Counted from the first letter of the stretch, positions 20,300-33,487 are shown. The stretch: DNA of 50,234 bases from Plantago elongata (GCA_036897095.1 JAYMSP010000474.1:1-50234), one strand, 5' to 3'. Numbers and translations are program-made. Notes: generated by a model from the sequence alone, not told the origin.

Positions 20300-22830
20300 A
20301 GAGTTAATTAGCTGGAACTTTTGTCACATACTACTACTCATCACTTTTACACACCCTATTAAGTATCAACCACCAAACACTCCTTATTAAACTCTAAACT
20401 ATGTCACAAGATCTTGAGATCGATGTAAACTAAATCTGTGCATGCAGATATCAGTGTGAAGTGCCATATGCATAGCCTATTAATGCCTTTTCTTTTTGTT
20501 TTATTAATTAATTTCTCTATTTCTTTTGGAAAAAATATGGAGTAAAGATGGAAAAAGGAAGAGCACACCGTGCAATATAGGCAAAAACAAGACCAAGTAG
20601 ATAGTGAGTATAAAGTTGTCACATTTGAATATGGAAGTGTATACTATTTAAATGTAGAAAATAATTTCCGGCGTGCGTGTTTTAAGTTCAATTTGATCAA
20701 AATTCTTGGTTTGTGCTGGGGAAAAGCTAATGTTTGGTCATTTTCATTTGTACATGTTGGACTACTAGTATACATATATAATCATTATCATTAGGAAGCT
20801 AGCAAATGAAAGATAGATAGATATTATCTTTATCTTGGTGAATTGAATTGTACTATTACTGCATGATTTGATATGGCGTACCTGTTTTATATATATACTT
20901 GCTAACATAAACAAATTATAAACCAACCTACCTATGGACAACATGTTTCACAAGACATATTTATCTTGTTACCTATATTTTTTAAGGATATATAGATTGA
21001 GTAACTAGCCTACTCCATTAAGCCTAACTATGAATTATGATTTGTGGATCCATGAGTAATTAATCAGCCTCCACCATCATTTATAGTCTAGCTAAGTGCT
21101 CCATTTAGGGTTGTCCTTAAACTAAGTGCTCTATGGCTACGGTTCCAAATGAGCTTGTCCTTAACAATGTTCATTTACATGCAAGTGACGCGCGCATTAA
21201 GAGAAGAAGAAGATGATGCATGAGAAGGATCTAGATTTCCAGGTCAAACTTGGTTTTTACAAGCATGCCCCTTTTGGTTACAGTCTCAGGTTGTGTACCA
21301 CCCCACACCAATTTGTATCATTATATTGGGTACAATACGAATCCAGAAATAAATTTAGTCCATAATAGTTAACCAGTGGAATTACAGCACAATAAAATCA
21401 GTCAAGACTCGAGACTATTGCTTAAATGTGGACTAGTAAACACAATTTGGGGCGGGCTGTCCACCCTGCTTCACCTCCCTACATCCCTCACTGTTCGGAA
21501 ATATATTCATGACAATTTTAATGTTTAAATAGATGATGATCCATTAAAAAAGAATCTAAATACACACATACATTAATTAATGATCACAAAGTATTTAGTA
21601 AATCACAATATATATATATACATACTGGCCGGGTCGATATAAGTGTTGCATTTTCCTTTACCCTTGCTTTCTTTTGTTTTTCAATTTTTCTTCTTTACAT
21701 TTTATCTTATTTACCTTAGTTTGTATCTATCCAATTGAGTTATTTCTTTTGTATAAAACATTAAATTACATCGTGTATTACCTCATTTTACTATTTTATT
21801 TTACTCTTATGCAATTTAAATTTCAATTATGTATTCATTGATATTATTAAAAATATAGGTCTTATATATAAATGCAAAAGTTATAATTTTTGTTAAGTAA
21901 TATAAGTGTACAACTAATATTTTACTGATTTACATTTATAATAATTAATAATACAAACAAAGTTAATTCGCAACACATAAAATATAAAAACCTATTGTAC
22001 ATTATAATTTGTACCTCCAAACTTGAAATGAACCATTCCTCACAAGTGTTTGTAATAAAAATAACACCGTACCCAACTCAAATTTTCTATTTTCATTTCG
22101 ATCGGCTTGAAATCCTATTTTTATTATTTAAATAAAAATTATATCTACTAATTTATTCACTATCTCTCTCATTTCATTCATTTTATCTTAAAATTCACGT
22201 TTAGATTAATGGAAAGTTGAGTATTAATTTTCGTTTATTTATTTGGATGAGATCTTAAAGTAATGAGATGATATGTAGTGTATAAATAAAGTTTGAGAAT
22301 TGTATATTATATGAGAAAATGGAAGATTAAAAGTGGAGAAATTTGAGGTCATAACCGAAGTATCCAATAGCAGAGAAGTAGAGTGATCCAATGAAATCAT
22401 CCCTACACTCCAAAAGGCACTTATATCCGTACGTGTTGCTGTCCAGATAAGCCAAGATTCAGCAAGATAGGTCAAGTTTTATAAACTACTAAACAAATCA
22501 TCAAACGAAGAAAATGGCTACATAAACTTTACCATTTAATCCTCCTCAAACTACAATTCAATTAAGGCAAAAACCTTCAACTGCTGTCATACATAGTAAT
22601 AATAAAGCTTATTTCACTCGCACAAGTTGGCCATTTTACATGAATGTATGTAGACAAATACAACCCAAGAGAAAAGAAAATTTTCTAGTGGCCTTATTGT
22701 CAATTAGTCAAAAAGCTTTCTGAAAAAATATAATCTAAATGCTTTATCAAAAATCCATAGTGTATTTCTCTACCAAACCTTCTGATGTCCTTCAACAATC
22801 ACCAATTATCTGACTCAGACTTCTCACTCT
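20300..22830. other. Intergenic, upstream of the anion channel gene
   Basis: AT-rich, with short (TA)n runs near 20890 and 21609. No gene or bounded element is supported. The last few hundred bases presumably hold the promoter of the downstream gene. Confidence 0.5.
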
Positions 22831-22838
22831 TAAACCCC

Positions 22839-22847
22839 TATATATAC
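22839..22847 (+). promoter_or_regulatory. Probable TATA box of the anion channel gene
   Basis: TATATATAC lies 114 bases before the start codon at 22961, a normal TATA position if the 5' leader is about 80 bases. Confidence 0.5.
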
Positions 22848-22960
22848 AACACTCAATACTAAAAAATGAAAACCATCATAAACATTGTAACCCAAAGCAC
22901 CATACACCATACAAAACTTCTTAGGAAACCGGCTTTAAATCTTGCTTATCGATCACTACA

Positions 22961-24470
22961 ATGGCCGAACAAGTTAATCAATCGCCAATTAAAATAGTTA
23001 TCGACCTTCCAGGCGAAACTAGTACCCAAAACCACGCAAGTTTCGCTAAAGAAGCACCTGAAAGCTCAATTCTTACAAGGCTTCATGCAGGCTACTTCAG
23101 GATCACCATTTCTTTGGGAACGCAAGTTTTGTTATGGAAAACCTTAACCGAGCGGATCAAGGATGCTGAACCAATTCACACCATTTTCCACAATCAGGCT
23201 CTACCTGCAATGGCTTTTCTTCTCCTTTGGTGGCTCACACTATGCACACTGAGTCTGCTCTCATGTCTCTACATTTTAAGAATTATTTTTCACTTCAAAA
23301 TGGTGAAAGCAGAGTTCTTGCACCACGTCGGCGTAAATTACCTATTTACACCCTGGATCTCATGGCTCCTTCTACTTCAAGCAATGCCTGCTGGATACCT
23401 AAATGACATCACACATCAGATACTATTGGGGATTTCCGTCTTGCCGGTTGTGATTCTTGATGTTAAAATTTACGGTCAATGGTTCACAACCGAAAAGAAG
23501 TTCTTATCCATGGTTGCAAATCCCACAAGCCAGATTTCCGTTATAGGGAACCTGGTAGCTGCTTCTACTGCAGCTAGGACGGGATGGATAGAGAGTGCTG
23601 TGTGCATATTTACACTCGGGTTGGCTCACTACTTGGTCGTTTTTATCACTCTTTATCAGCGTTTATCAGGTGCTAATCGTTTTCCGGCTATGATGAGGCC
23701 TGTTTTCTTCTTGTTTGTTGCTGCACCAAGTACTGCTAGCTTGGCTTGGAGTGCTATTTCTGGTAGCTTTGACATGCCATGCAAGATGCTTTTTTTCCTC
23801 TCACTGTTCCTCTTCACATCTTTGGTAAGTCACATTGGTGATAGATAAAATGATTAAATCTCCAACTTATTTTACAGTTCTGTTCTCCCTGTAGTTAATG
23901 GTTACATCACTTACATCCAACATACCATGAAGTCTATTCATATACATTATTGTGTGCCACAACTTGTTAAAAGTCATGTTTTTTTCATGTAGCCAAATAG
24001 TAACTTTTCAACTATCCAGAGCCGAAAACCTGAACTTTTGTACTCCCTTCGTCCCATAATACGCACTTCTTGTTTCCTATGTATCCACTGCAGGAAACAG
24101 GACTCCCAAGAATGGGACGGATGAAGTAGTATTTATCGTAGAGTACCAACATCTGTGAAAAAACTCCAACTAATTAATATTTTCTTTTGTGATCATTCAG
24201 GTATGTAGGCCAATACTTTTCAAGAAAGCAATGAAGAGGTTCACAATAGCATGGTGGGCTTATTCCTTCCCATTGACATTTCTCGCCCTGGCGTCAGCCG
24301 AATATGCTCAAGAAGTGAAAGGCGCGATTTCTCCAGCGCTGATGCTCGTTCTCTCTGGTTTCTCTGTTTTGATCTTTCTCGGAATAATGGTGGTGACAGC
24401 CATCAACACCGACACACTCCTGCGTGAAAATGATCCTTGTTTGAGCTTTTGTGCTAGAGAGACATCTTAG
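22961..24470 (+). CDS. S-type anion channel, SLAC1-homologue (SLAH1/SLAH4-like)
   Basis: Two exons, 22961-23824 and 24201-24470, joined at GT-AG borders (TCTTTG | GTATGT) to give 377 residues; Arabidopsis SLAH1 is about 385. SLAC/SLAH proteins are plasma-membrane anion channels of the TehA/SLAC1 fold with ten membrane helices. Visible family blocks are ILTRLHAGYFRITISL (first helix), NYLFTPWISWLLLLQAMPAG, MVANPTSQISVIGNLVAA, GLAHYLVVFITLYQRLSG and, across the exon join, SLVCRPILFKKAMKRFTIAW. The following WAYSFP segment is in the helix region where SLAC1 has its gating phenylalanine. The N-terminus is only about 40 residues, without SLAC1's long phosphorylated tail, which places it with SLAH1/SLAH4, linked to root chloride loading. 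AATAAA at about 24512 follows the stop. A Stowaway MITE sits in the intron. Confidence 0.93.
24043..24129. mobile_element. Small Stowaway MITE in the SLAH intron
   Basis: The ends CTCCCTTCGTCCCATAATAC and AATGGGACGGATGAAGTAG are inverted, with TA on each side (24041-24042, 24130-24131). At 87 bp it is a minimal Stowaway copy. Confidence 0.88.
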
Positions 24471-24474
24471 TATG

Positions 24475-25737
24475 TCTTATATTAGCTGATATCTTCATTT
24501 CTATGTAAATTTGAATAAAAATTTATATGGAGCTGATTTATGCTACAGGTGTTGTCTTGTTGATATACTCGTTATAATTAGACAATGATTTACCCGATTT
24601 GCAAATCTATGTGTAGGGATAAGAAGATGACAAGTAACAAATGAAAGTATGTTTTAGGCAAGTTATTTACAGTTAAATTTCACTATAAATGGCTGTGATT
24701 AGTCTATAGTTTGATGTAAAGTTCCAAAAGAAACACTAGTTAAAACGCATCTCCAATCTTAATCAATAAATAGACAATCAATTACTACGAGTATTTTACC
24801 TTTACTTCCAGCCAAATATTGTTGGCTGATTGCAAAGTGCTGTGTGATTATGCTCTGGATTTTTTTCTCAACTTACCACCTAATTTGACCCGCATACAGT
24901 TAGGGAAAAAGTAAGTTCCCATGGCGAGATTGAAACTTCTCGACTTCGTGTGATAAGGTTTTCGTACGTTTTCAATAAATATATTAAAACAAACTCATAC
25001 CATTTATTGGGTGATTCGAAATGGATAGCTATGAGGTGATTAAAGAAGATGATGGGATGCCAAAATGGATAAAATTTTGGCTTATATCAAAGCCAAAGTC
25101 TATAGATTGAAGATGTGTACCACTCCCTTTAAGTATTGTACATTAAATTGGGAATTAGGTTATGCTTACATTTGGCTTGTACACTTCGCTCTATTAGCTG
25201 TACACAATTGGTCGGGACTTCTCCATATAAACAGAGAAGACCACATGTAACTTCACATTCTTTATTAACAATTCATTTTCTTCAACTTCTCCATTGTTAG
25301 ATACTTTCAAGTTTAAAGCTTTCCGCTCGAAATTAGACTTCCTCCATAGAGCTCTTTGAAGTTCAGTTCAGATTAGTTTAATTCAGAAAATTACAGAGAA
25401 CCTTAAATTCACTCCAACGCACATTGCAATAATTGTTCTACTTCGTCCAACAGAACATATATATTTATCATTTTTTACCGACAATTAGACATGAATTATA
25501 ATAATTCCATTTCAAATAAAATGTCACTTGTTAATTTCATTTATATCTCCCACTAATATGTCCTGTTTTCTTTCTTCTTTTTTTTGCAAAATTTTAACCT
25601 CAATTTTTTTTTATCCACAAATAATACCAACTCTGGACTTATATTTTACACCACTCGAGTGTACCAATCATGTTTCTCTTTCATTAAGCTTTCTTTCAAA
25701 CTGTCATCCTTGATTAAAAAAAAAAAAAAAAGGACTC
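24475..25737. other. Intergenic between convergent genes
   Basis: Lies between the 3' ends of the SLAH-like (+) and BAP31-like (-) genes. It holds their 3' UTRs and AT-rich DNA; no further gene was recognised. Confidence 0.55.
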
Positions 25738-28620
25738 TTACATCGATTTTTTACTGTCAGAATGTGACAGCATTCTATCTAGAGATTGCAATTGGCTTCG
25801 AAGGCCCTGGTTTTCTTCAAGCAACCTGTCATATTCAAGGAGAAACCCATCTGATTGCTTCTTTAAAGCTAGAGCATTAGCTTCTGCACTACCTGCTTCT
25901 TTGGTTTTCTCATTAAGCTGTGCCTCGAGCTGCTTGATTCGTTCACGTGATTTGATGGTTTCTTCTTCCAATGCTTTCATTTCCTCAGCTGCCTTCCCAT
26001 CTTCAACTCGGTTTTGTTTCTTCACAGCTTCCATGGTCTTCCTCCTAATGCGGAGTTCGCGAATGTAGTGATGTAATTTGTCAATCACGAAAGCAAGAAA
26101 CAGTGAAAATCCTGCATCACAGAACTATCAGATAAACAACAAAAATAGACAGTACACTAGGAAAGTAATCAAGTACATTTTCGGCAGAGAAGCGTAGATT
26201 GTACAAAGATAGAGCGTAGTATTTACGGAAATTTTTTTTTGCAAAGTGATACTAATAGTTAATCCATTTAAATTATAAACTCCTATAGGTAACCAATATG
26301 TACGAGTCTAGCTGCTTATTTTCTCCAAGTAACCACTAGTACAATTCAGACATGTCTATCTGCATTAGTTTTATGCCAACAATGCCTCGTGTTGGCTATG
26401 ACCATCATATCTACTAGGAATATAGAGTATCATACACTTTTTGTCTATCAAATAATGAAATTTATCAATAACATGTCATTTAACCAGAGAAAAATTACCC
26501 AAGTTAAATTTGTTAAACACGCCAGGGAAATCAGGTCGATTAGAGCATTACAAGTTACAAATTCATGATGCTTTATTTTAAGAGATCAGGATGAAAGCAG
26601 GATTGTAGGTCCTTCAAATTATTGCATCATTTTCATATGTGCTGCTGCGCCTATGATCCTATAACAAGGAATAGCTAATTGCTATATCATCCATGACCCC
26701 ATGTGCATATATCCTCCCAAGCAAAAATGATAAGTCATCATACAAATACACAAACACTACGATACCAATGTGGTGTTAAAACATGGTTAATGCTTGTCTA
26801 TCCCAAGTACACAAGCAATAGGGCCATACTGATCATTTACGTTATCCTCCCTTGCAATATAATATAGTGCGCAATCCATACATCCAAGGACTCCCATTAT
26901 ATATATTTACGAGTCATAACTGAATTTTTATGCAAATTAATACTCAAAGCATAAGTTTACTTATAATGCAGTAACTTATACAAATAACTGTAATAACTAA
27001 TTTCTCGCTTTTCTTTAGAAGATGAATGAGATAATATACACTAATTGATGAAGATACATGATAAAAGAATGAGAAAATCCTGAAAAACTCAAGTAGGGCA
27101 AATATGTTGTCTGCAACTGCAACCTAGGTAAGGGTAAGATAGGATCTGGTGAAGCAAAAAATATTGTGCACAACATATAAATCTCAATACTACACATGAA
27201 GTATAATGGTCCTCGACTCCTGGTACATGTCAGGCTGGCCCCATTTGACAATATCTCCTGATGTATGTATAAAACCAAAATTGTGACCCAATTATTTTAA
27301 TAAAAATCATTTTTAATAGATTGATCTCCAACAGTTGTCTAAAGGGCTGAAGGCGATCAACTATCTTTTAAAAGCAACAAAGGGCAACCGACCATACCTA
27401 AAAAAGATTCTAAGAACTGAAATTCGAACACTTTAATGCTAAATTCGCCACCAACCCCTTCCCTCTCAGAGTTGCTGAATTTCTAAGACTCATAAGCTTC
27501 TTAAGTGTTGCTAATCTACATGGAAGGCAGATTAAAGAACGAGATAAAACTCGAAAGAATGCTTAATGTGTAGATGGACTATGCATTACAAATTAACAGA
27601 ACGATTTACGTATGTTGTCATCACCTTATAACTCCCAAACTGGGATCCTTGTCTCTCTGAAAAGGAAACTATATCAAAGTCAACGAAACAAACACCACAA
27701 TAAGGATCATAGACAAAGTTATACAACTTGCCAAGAACAACGAATACTTCTATCCTTGCATCAATGGGGGGTTAGGCAAGTTCAAAACCTATGGACATCT
27801 GTCTCACTACCCAAACCTTTCAGGGAAATACTCTAACCAACTAAACGGATACATATCCAACAAAAAATGGTTTGGGGTGATGTCCATAGGTTTGTTCTCT
27901 TAAACCCACTTAATGCATTGGAATAAGCAACATTGTTCTTGGCGAGTCATAGAACTTAACCCACGGGCCACGATCTATGGTGTAGCATTTGTTTCATTGG
28001 CAACGGTAGGTTACTTCCTAAAGGGATAAGGTGACTGCAACATCAATACAATATTCTAGGCTCTGTTGAACACGGGCTTATCAGCTCGATGAGCTTATCA
28101 TGAACGCCTCGCTCGTAGATGATAATCTAGCTGACATGATAAGCTTGTCTAGTAAGACATAGTCACGCCCCCTAATTAAAACCTAAAATGTTCTTTCAAC
28201 TTGTCCTAGAGAACACATAAATTGCTCAACACTGAATTAAACAAACCAATTCCACAAAAAGAACAGGCAAAATACACCATAATGTAAGAGTCATTTCCAA
28301 TTTCAGACTTAGAGAAGCAAAATTGATGATCAATTACCCATGAGAGAAGCTTCTAGAAGGTGAGTGGAGTATAGAATCTGATCTGTAGGAGTAACTTCAC
28401 CCTCCTCGATCCAACGCCGCTGGATCGAGGCCGCATTGTAGGCCGTGGCCAGCATCACCACGAAGACTGTTCCGGCGACGGTCTTAACGACGGTGGGTCC
28501 ACGGCCGCGCTTGAGGCGGTCAAGGCCCATGATTACGAGCTTTCTGAGAGGTGTCTTGAAGACGAACATGATGATCAGACCCATTTCACAGAAAATCAAA
28601 GCGAAAAGTATTTGAATCAT
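25738..28620 (-). CDS. BAP31-like ER membrane protein
   Basis: Two exons on the minus strand, 28620-28338 and 26111-25738, separated by a 2.2-kb intron, give 218 residues. Three membrane segments are visible at residues about 2-21 (IQILFALIFCEMGLIIMFVF), 44-62 and 88-106. A long charged coiled coil covers about 118-212 (RKTMEAVKKQNRVEDGKAAE, EYDRLLEENQGLRSQLQSLD), ending SDSKKSM. This is the layout of BAP31/BAP29 (yeast YET) proteins, which sit in the ER membrane and assist export and quality control of membrane proteins; SLMGFSLFLAFVIDKLHHYI at the exon join is a strong family match. Start and length are normal for plant members. A partial copy of exon 1 and intron 1 lies at 32887-33120. Confidence 0.93.
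27783..27894. repeat. Foldback inside the BAP31-like intron
   Basis: CAAAACCTATGGACATC at the left pairs with GATGTCCATAGGTTTG at the right, and CCAAACC with GGTTTGG further in. About 110 bp in total, probably a decayed MITE. Confidence 0.6.
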
Positions 28621-28784
28621 CGTTTCAGATCCTCAATTCGACTTAGACAGTGATGGTGTGGCTTGTTTGAGGAGGAAGAAGAAGAGTTGGTAGGGCTCAG
28701 GTTTCGTTTGATCCAGTGTCGTCAAAGTTGGAGTTTTCGAGGAAATTTCATTTCAAATTCCAATTTGCAGGCTTAACATTCAGA

Positions 28785-29768
28785 CTAGGGTGACGAAAAA
28801 ATCCGAAAATCGAAAACCCGGACTAAAAATCCGACAATCTGATTCGATCCGTTATATTCGAATCGAATTTCGAGTTGGCATTTTTTAGTTTTTCGGATTT
28901 CGGATTAAATCCATCGAATTTTCGGATAATCTGAATTTAATCCGAAATTAAAAAAAAAACACAATACCAAAAACATTTTTAAGTCTAAGTAGCAACTATG
29001 TCTCAGACTTTGTAAACACAAACGTCCAAACCCTATGTCTCAGACTCAGTCATTCTCAATTTCTCACAGTCTCACTCGGTCATTCATTCACAACCCCGTC
29101 ATCGCCTCATCGGTTTCGGTCGGCACCGGTGGCTCACACTGTCTCTCCTCTCTCGGACGATCGGCGAGGCGGCGACGTCATTCCCAACTTCCCGTCATCC
29201 CGTCTCAGACCATTTCATCCTGTTCCCGTCAGTCGGTCTCGGTCATCTCACCGTCTCATCCCGTCATCCGTCTCGGTCTCGGCATCTCGTCTCTCTCTCA
29301 AATCTCAGCCGCTCGGCCCGCTCCCATCTGAAGAAGTTGATATGAATCATATTCATCTGAATCTGATTGAGGAATTGTGGATTGGGAAGTGGACTAACCG
29401 GAAAAGGAAATTGATCTGTCGACGGAGAGGACGCGGGCATCGCAGCCATTGTAACGGAACTTGTCGTCGGGATAGCGGGGGAGAATCCGGCCGCCGTAGC
29501 TACAGAGTACGTAGTTTGAGGGTTTTGGTTTTTTGTGAATTGGAATCCATTTTTGATTATGAGTGTTTTTGGTGATTTTTGAGGAGAAGAAGAAGAAGGA
29601 TTTTTTTTTATTTTTGGATTAATCCAAAAAAAACCCGATCCGGGACGGATTAATCCGAATCTGGTCCGAACCATTCGGATCGGATTATGAATCGACCCTC
29701 AGTTAGTCCGAAACTTCGAATGAATTTGAAGTTCGGATCGGATCGAATTAATCCGAATGGTCACCCCT
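28785..29768. mobile_element. hAT-type element related to the one at 2715-3241
   Basis: Begins CTAGGGTGACGAAAAAATCC and ends GAATGGTCACCCCT. The flanks CATTCAGA (28777-28784) and CATCGAGA (29769-29776) match at 6 of 8 positions, a worn TSD. The subterminal regions repeat CCGAAAATC/TTCGGATTAATCCGAA in both orientations, like the element at 2715-3241, but the cores differ. The core (about 28990-29580) is much richer in C and G and has open frames on both strands, suggesting captured gene DNA. It sits about 160 bases upstream of the BAP31-like start codon. Confidence 0.75.
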
Positions 29769-29776
29769 CATCGAGA

Positions 29777-32700
29777 CCGATTGGTAGGGAATGTTTTTTG
29801 TTTGCTTAATATACATGTGTGAAGCTATATGTATTTGTAAGTTTGTTTTAGTAGATTTGATAGGGAAACATGTTGTTTAATTCATAATTTAAGAGTTGTT
29901 TTGATATGTATTTTAAAATGGAAATAGTTGTTTGGTATGATTTATGAAATGTTATTGTGGTTGTATTTTAGTCAATTGTATTGTGAAATGATTAAAAATG
30001 CCATTAAATTTTGTAGTTGTTATCAAGTTATTTGCTTGAAACGGTACGTGTGTGTTTGTCTGTCAATGTATTTTGTAATCGTGTTTTATAAAATATTTTA
30101 TAGTTTGTATTTTTAATGTAATGTATTAAATTAATGGTTGATCTTGAGTATTTTTAATGTAATCGAGTTTTAAAAAATATTTCATAGTTTGTATTAAATT
30201 AATGGTTGGACTTGAATATTTTTATTGTTTAATTTAAAAATTTTAAAAAGGTATATAATGAAGTGCATGAAAATTATATTTTAATTAAGTAGTTGTAAAA
30301 AAAATGGCAAATTGTTTTTTTGGGTATACTACAATGAGACCATTTCATTTTTTATACAGTAGGACGACCTTGTCTAATTTCAGTACGCTACAACAATCGT
30401 CCGTGAAATTTATGTACTCCGGTCAATTTTCCAGTTAAATTGATGATGTGCCAGTCGGAGTTCCGATTTCCCTCCCAAAATACATATATTGACCGTATTT
30501 GAACGATTTTGACAAAAAATAGAAAAGAAAATACATTATGAGGACACATGTCGAATTTTCGTTAGTTTCAGACAAAATACATTACATAAACCATAGATTG
30601 AGTTTATAAATTTAAAAGAATTATATAAATTATTACCAAAATTTAAAACTATTTATTAATAATATATTTTAATTAAAAAAATTAATTCTCTATTCTTTAA
30701 AGTTTATAGATATGTATTACTAATAGATAAAATTTGGGTATAAATTTTTTAAAATAATTTTAAAAATATTTTAAAATATATAAAAGAATATTTTACATTT
30801 TATTACATATAAAAAAAATTAAAAATTAAAAATAAATTTTCTACAATAAACCGTCAATTGGAATTTTGGATTCTAGTAAGTAATACGTTTATTTTTACTG
30901 TAGCAAATTACATTTTTAAAATTTATTTTTATTTTATTGATCAATTACATATATCACCCCTGTTAGAAGCCTCAATTACATTTAAAGTGTTAGTTGAATA
31001 ATTATATTTGGGGTCCTTTCAGCGGATTTTAAGTTGACCACCTTATTTATCATAGTAACTTATTGTGCAAACAAACAAGGCATTACCCATTCTTTCTAAA
31101 TATTTTCATTTTAAATTGCATAAAAATGAAATGTAATAAACATAAAAGTTAAAGAAAAAATAATTCAATTATGTTTAAAAATAAATTGCATTAATTTCAT
31201 TATAGATACATAATATGGAAGCATCATTTTTTTTCCTATTTTAACCTTTATCATTAGTTTAATTGTTACTCATTTCATTTTCGTAAAATGTTGTTTACAA
31301 AATTATGTTGATCAAATTAGACCCATTCATATTCATTCTAAACCATATGATTCAACTGAAAATTTGAAATTCATGAAAAAATAATATTTTAAAAATATTT
31401 TTTATAAAAATAATCGTATGATTTCAATTACATATAAGAACTTAAGTTGTACTTCAATTACATCTAAGTCCACACGTGGTATATTTAAGTTAAGCCTGGT
31501 TGGTTACTTAAAAAATCTGATAATGGGAGAGGGATAAAAATGACTTTTTCAGGTTTTAATCCGTCAAAAGTCAAATTCGTGGACTTAGATATAATTAAAT
31601 ATAATCTAACAGGGACTTCGCGGTATTGTTGAACTAACAGAGTTCGAAGTGTAATTAGAAAATCTAAGAGAGGGTCCAGATATAATTCGGCCTTATTTTA
31701 TTTATTTATTTATTTTATATATAATAAATGCATAATATTTTTATTACTTTTTTAGATATTAAAAGTTAGAGATTTAATTGTTATAACTTTACTTATATTT
31801 TTATTTCAATTTAAAATTTATTTTATATTTTTTAAATAAAATATTTATATTAAACTAAATTGTGATGTGTTCTCATAATAAGGTTCAAGGGTGAAACAAG
31901 TAATTACATTTGAGAGATTTAGGATATAAAAGACAATTCAAGTGTACCAAAAACACATTCAACGGGTTGTTTCGAAATCATTAGTTGGATAAGTGATTCC
32001 GAAATACACCATCGAGTGTGTTTGGAGCGGAGGCCAAGCGGGCCACGGAGTGTGTTTTGATATCTATTTTTCGTACTAAGCGGTCAGTTTCGAGCCGGTC
32101 AACCTTTAAAAATGTGAAACACACTCCTACCAATCACTCGCTGATTTTCTTTTGCAGACTAATACCTCAAGTTCTTTTTAATTACAAACACCTCAAGAAC
32201 GAGTGGGGCTGGTCATTCTAAGAAAGAAATATAGACGACTCGAGGTGAGGGCTTACTGGATTGATCTACATTTGAATTGTCAAGTTGTGAAGTATTTATA
32301 GTGAACGATGAGGAATTCCTTGAGAAATGAATCAATTCCATAAAGAACGCTTCTAAATTGTGATGGAATACGCCTTTCGGTCTTATTTACCAGAAGTTTG
32401 ACATTCAGGAAATGTTTATTTTATGGCTTCTCAGCTTGAAGTTAAATTTTATGACTCTTTTTACTTGAACTTAAAGACAAATGTTGATTTTTATTCTTTT
32501 TTTTTAGCCTTCCAGTAATGTTTCTCAAAGTGTACAAGTATTTTTGCTTGAGTTGAATGTTAGTCTTCTCCAACTTGTAGATGTTGTTGAACAACTACTC
32601 GAATTTGTTTGAGCTTATGGAAGGCCTTTTGAACTTCTAAAACTCTTGCTTGTGAATTATATATGGTGGAGGTTGTACTTCCTATATAGGTAGGAAAAAG

Positions 32701-32886
32701 AGAAAAATGAAATACTATTGGAAGAATTTAAAATTTGATTACCATTTACTATTTACACTTGGTTGAATTTTATTTTCTTCTTCATATACTTCAACTAAAA
32801 CACCACTTGATCCTCATCGCTCCAGTTAAATTAGTATCATTCATAAATCATCTAACTTACTCAGTCCTCCTGGTTAAACTAATCTC
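29777..32886. other. Very AT-rich intergenic DNA
   Basis: Long runs of A/T with no coding signal. A 67-codon frame at 32018-32221 has no recognisable homology. No clean terminal repeats could be paired. Confidence 0.5.
32510..32760 (+). repeat. Divergent direct repeat, copy 1
   Basis: Shares ordered blocks with 33725-34020: TGAATGTTAGTCTTCTCCAA versus TGAATGTCAGTCTTCTCCAA, GCTTATGGAAGGCCTTTTGA versus TCTTATGGAAAGCCTTTTGA, then a matching AATGAAATAC region. No coding sequence is evident. Confidence 0.65.
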
Positions 32887-33120
32887 TAATGTTATTTCAA
32901 CTTTGTCCTAAGAGAACATTTATCTCAACACTAGATTAAGCAAACCAATTCCTCAAAACAGTACGCAAAATAGACCATAATATAGTAGCCATTATTCAAT
33001 TTCAGAAGCAAATAGTGATTAAAAGTTACCCATGAGAGAAGCTTCTAGAAGGTGAGTGGAGTATACAATCTCATCTGTCGGGTAACTTCACCCCCAACGC
33101 TGCTGGATCGCGGCCACATT
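32887..33120 (-). pseudogene. Partial duplicate of the BAP31-like gene
   Basis: Matches 28188-28437: about 140 bases of the intron end plus about 90 bases of the 3' end of exon 1 (33030-33120), including CATGAGAGAAGCTTCTAGAA and the donor site. Deletions around 33080-33095 break the reading frame, and the match stops abruptly at 33120. Retained intron sequence shows DNA-level copying. Non-functional. Confidence 0.88.
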
Positions 33121-33290
33121 AAAAGCATCAATGATATATATACATATTAAAAATGATATAGAATGTTTACTCATACAATATTATTATTAATATTGTTTAG
33201 AAACATTATACATATACATATGAACATCAATTTGTCGCTTTAATTTTTCACTGAATGCCTCCATTGTAAAATTTAGATATGTAGTCAATG

Positions 33291-33487
33291 TTTAGCAAAA
33301 CTAGCTAAAACGTTAGCTGGAAGCTGAAAAGTTAATTGGTAGCGGGTTAGGTACCTTTTTTTTCCTAACAAACTAACTTGATTAGCTTCTCAAATCAACT
33401 AGCTTGTTTAAAAAGTTGCACGTTCACGTAACGAGCTTTTTATTAAAAATAAATTATGAAATTGAAAAATGAACTGAAAAGTTAGTG
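33291..33487. repeat. AGCT-rich dispersed repeat, copy 1
   Basis: About 200 bases starting TTTAGCAAAACTAGCT and including ACGTAACGAGCTTTTTATTA. It is the same family as 43959-44166, likely a MITE whose TSD I could not define. Confidence 0.65.

Noticed and set aside
22239..22475. 78-codon minus-strand frame upstream of SLAH
   Set aside because: No homology, no promoter and AT-rich codon pattern; most likely promoter DNA of the anion channel gene.
29035..29674. Overlapping frames of 98-148 codons in the hAT core
   Set aside because: Ser/Arg-rich, open on both strands because of CpG-rich composition. No domain recognised, so treated as element interior, not as a gene.
30300..31990. Possible MULE or LTR ends in the AT-rich interval
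   Set aside because: Segments such as TCAATTACATATAAG and AATTACATCTAAGTCC recur, but I could not pair terminal repeats or find a TSD by eye.
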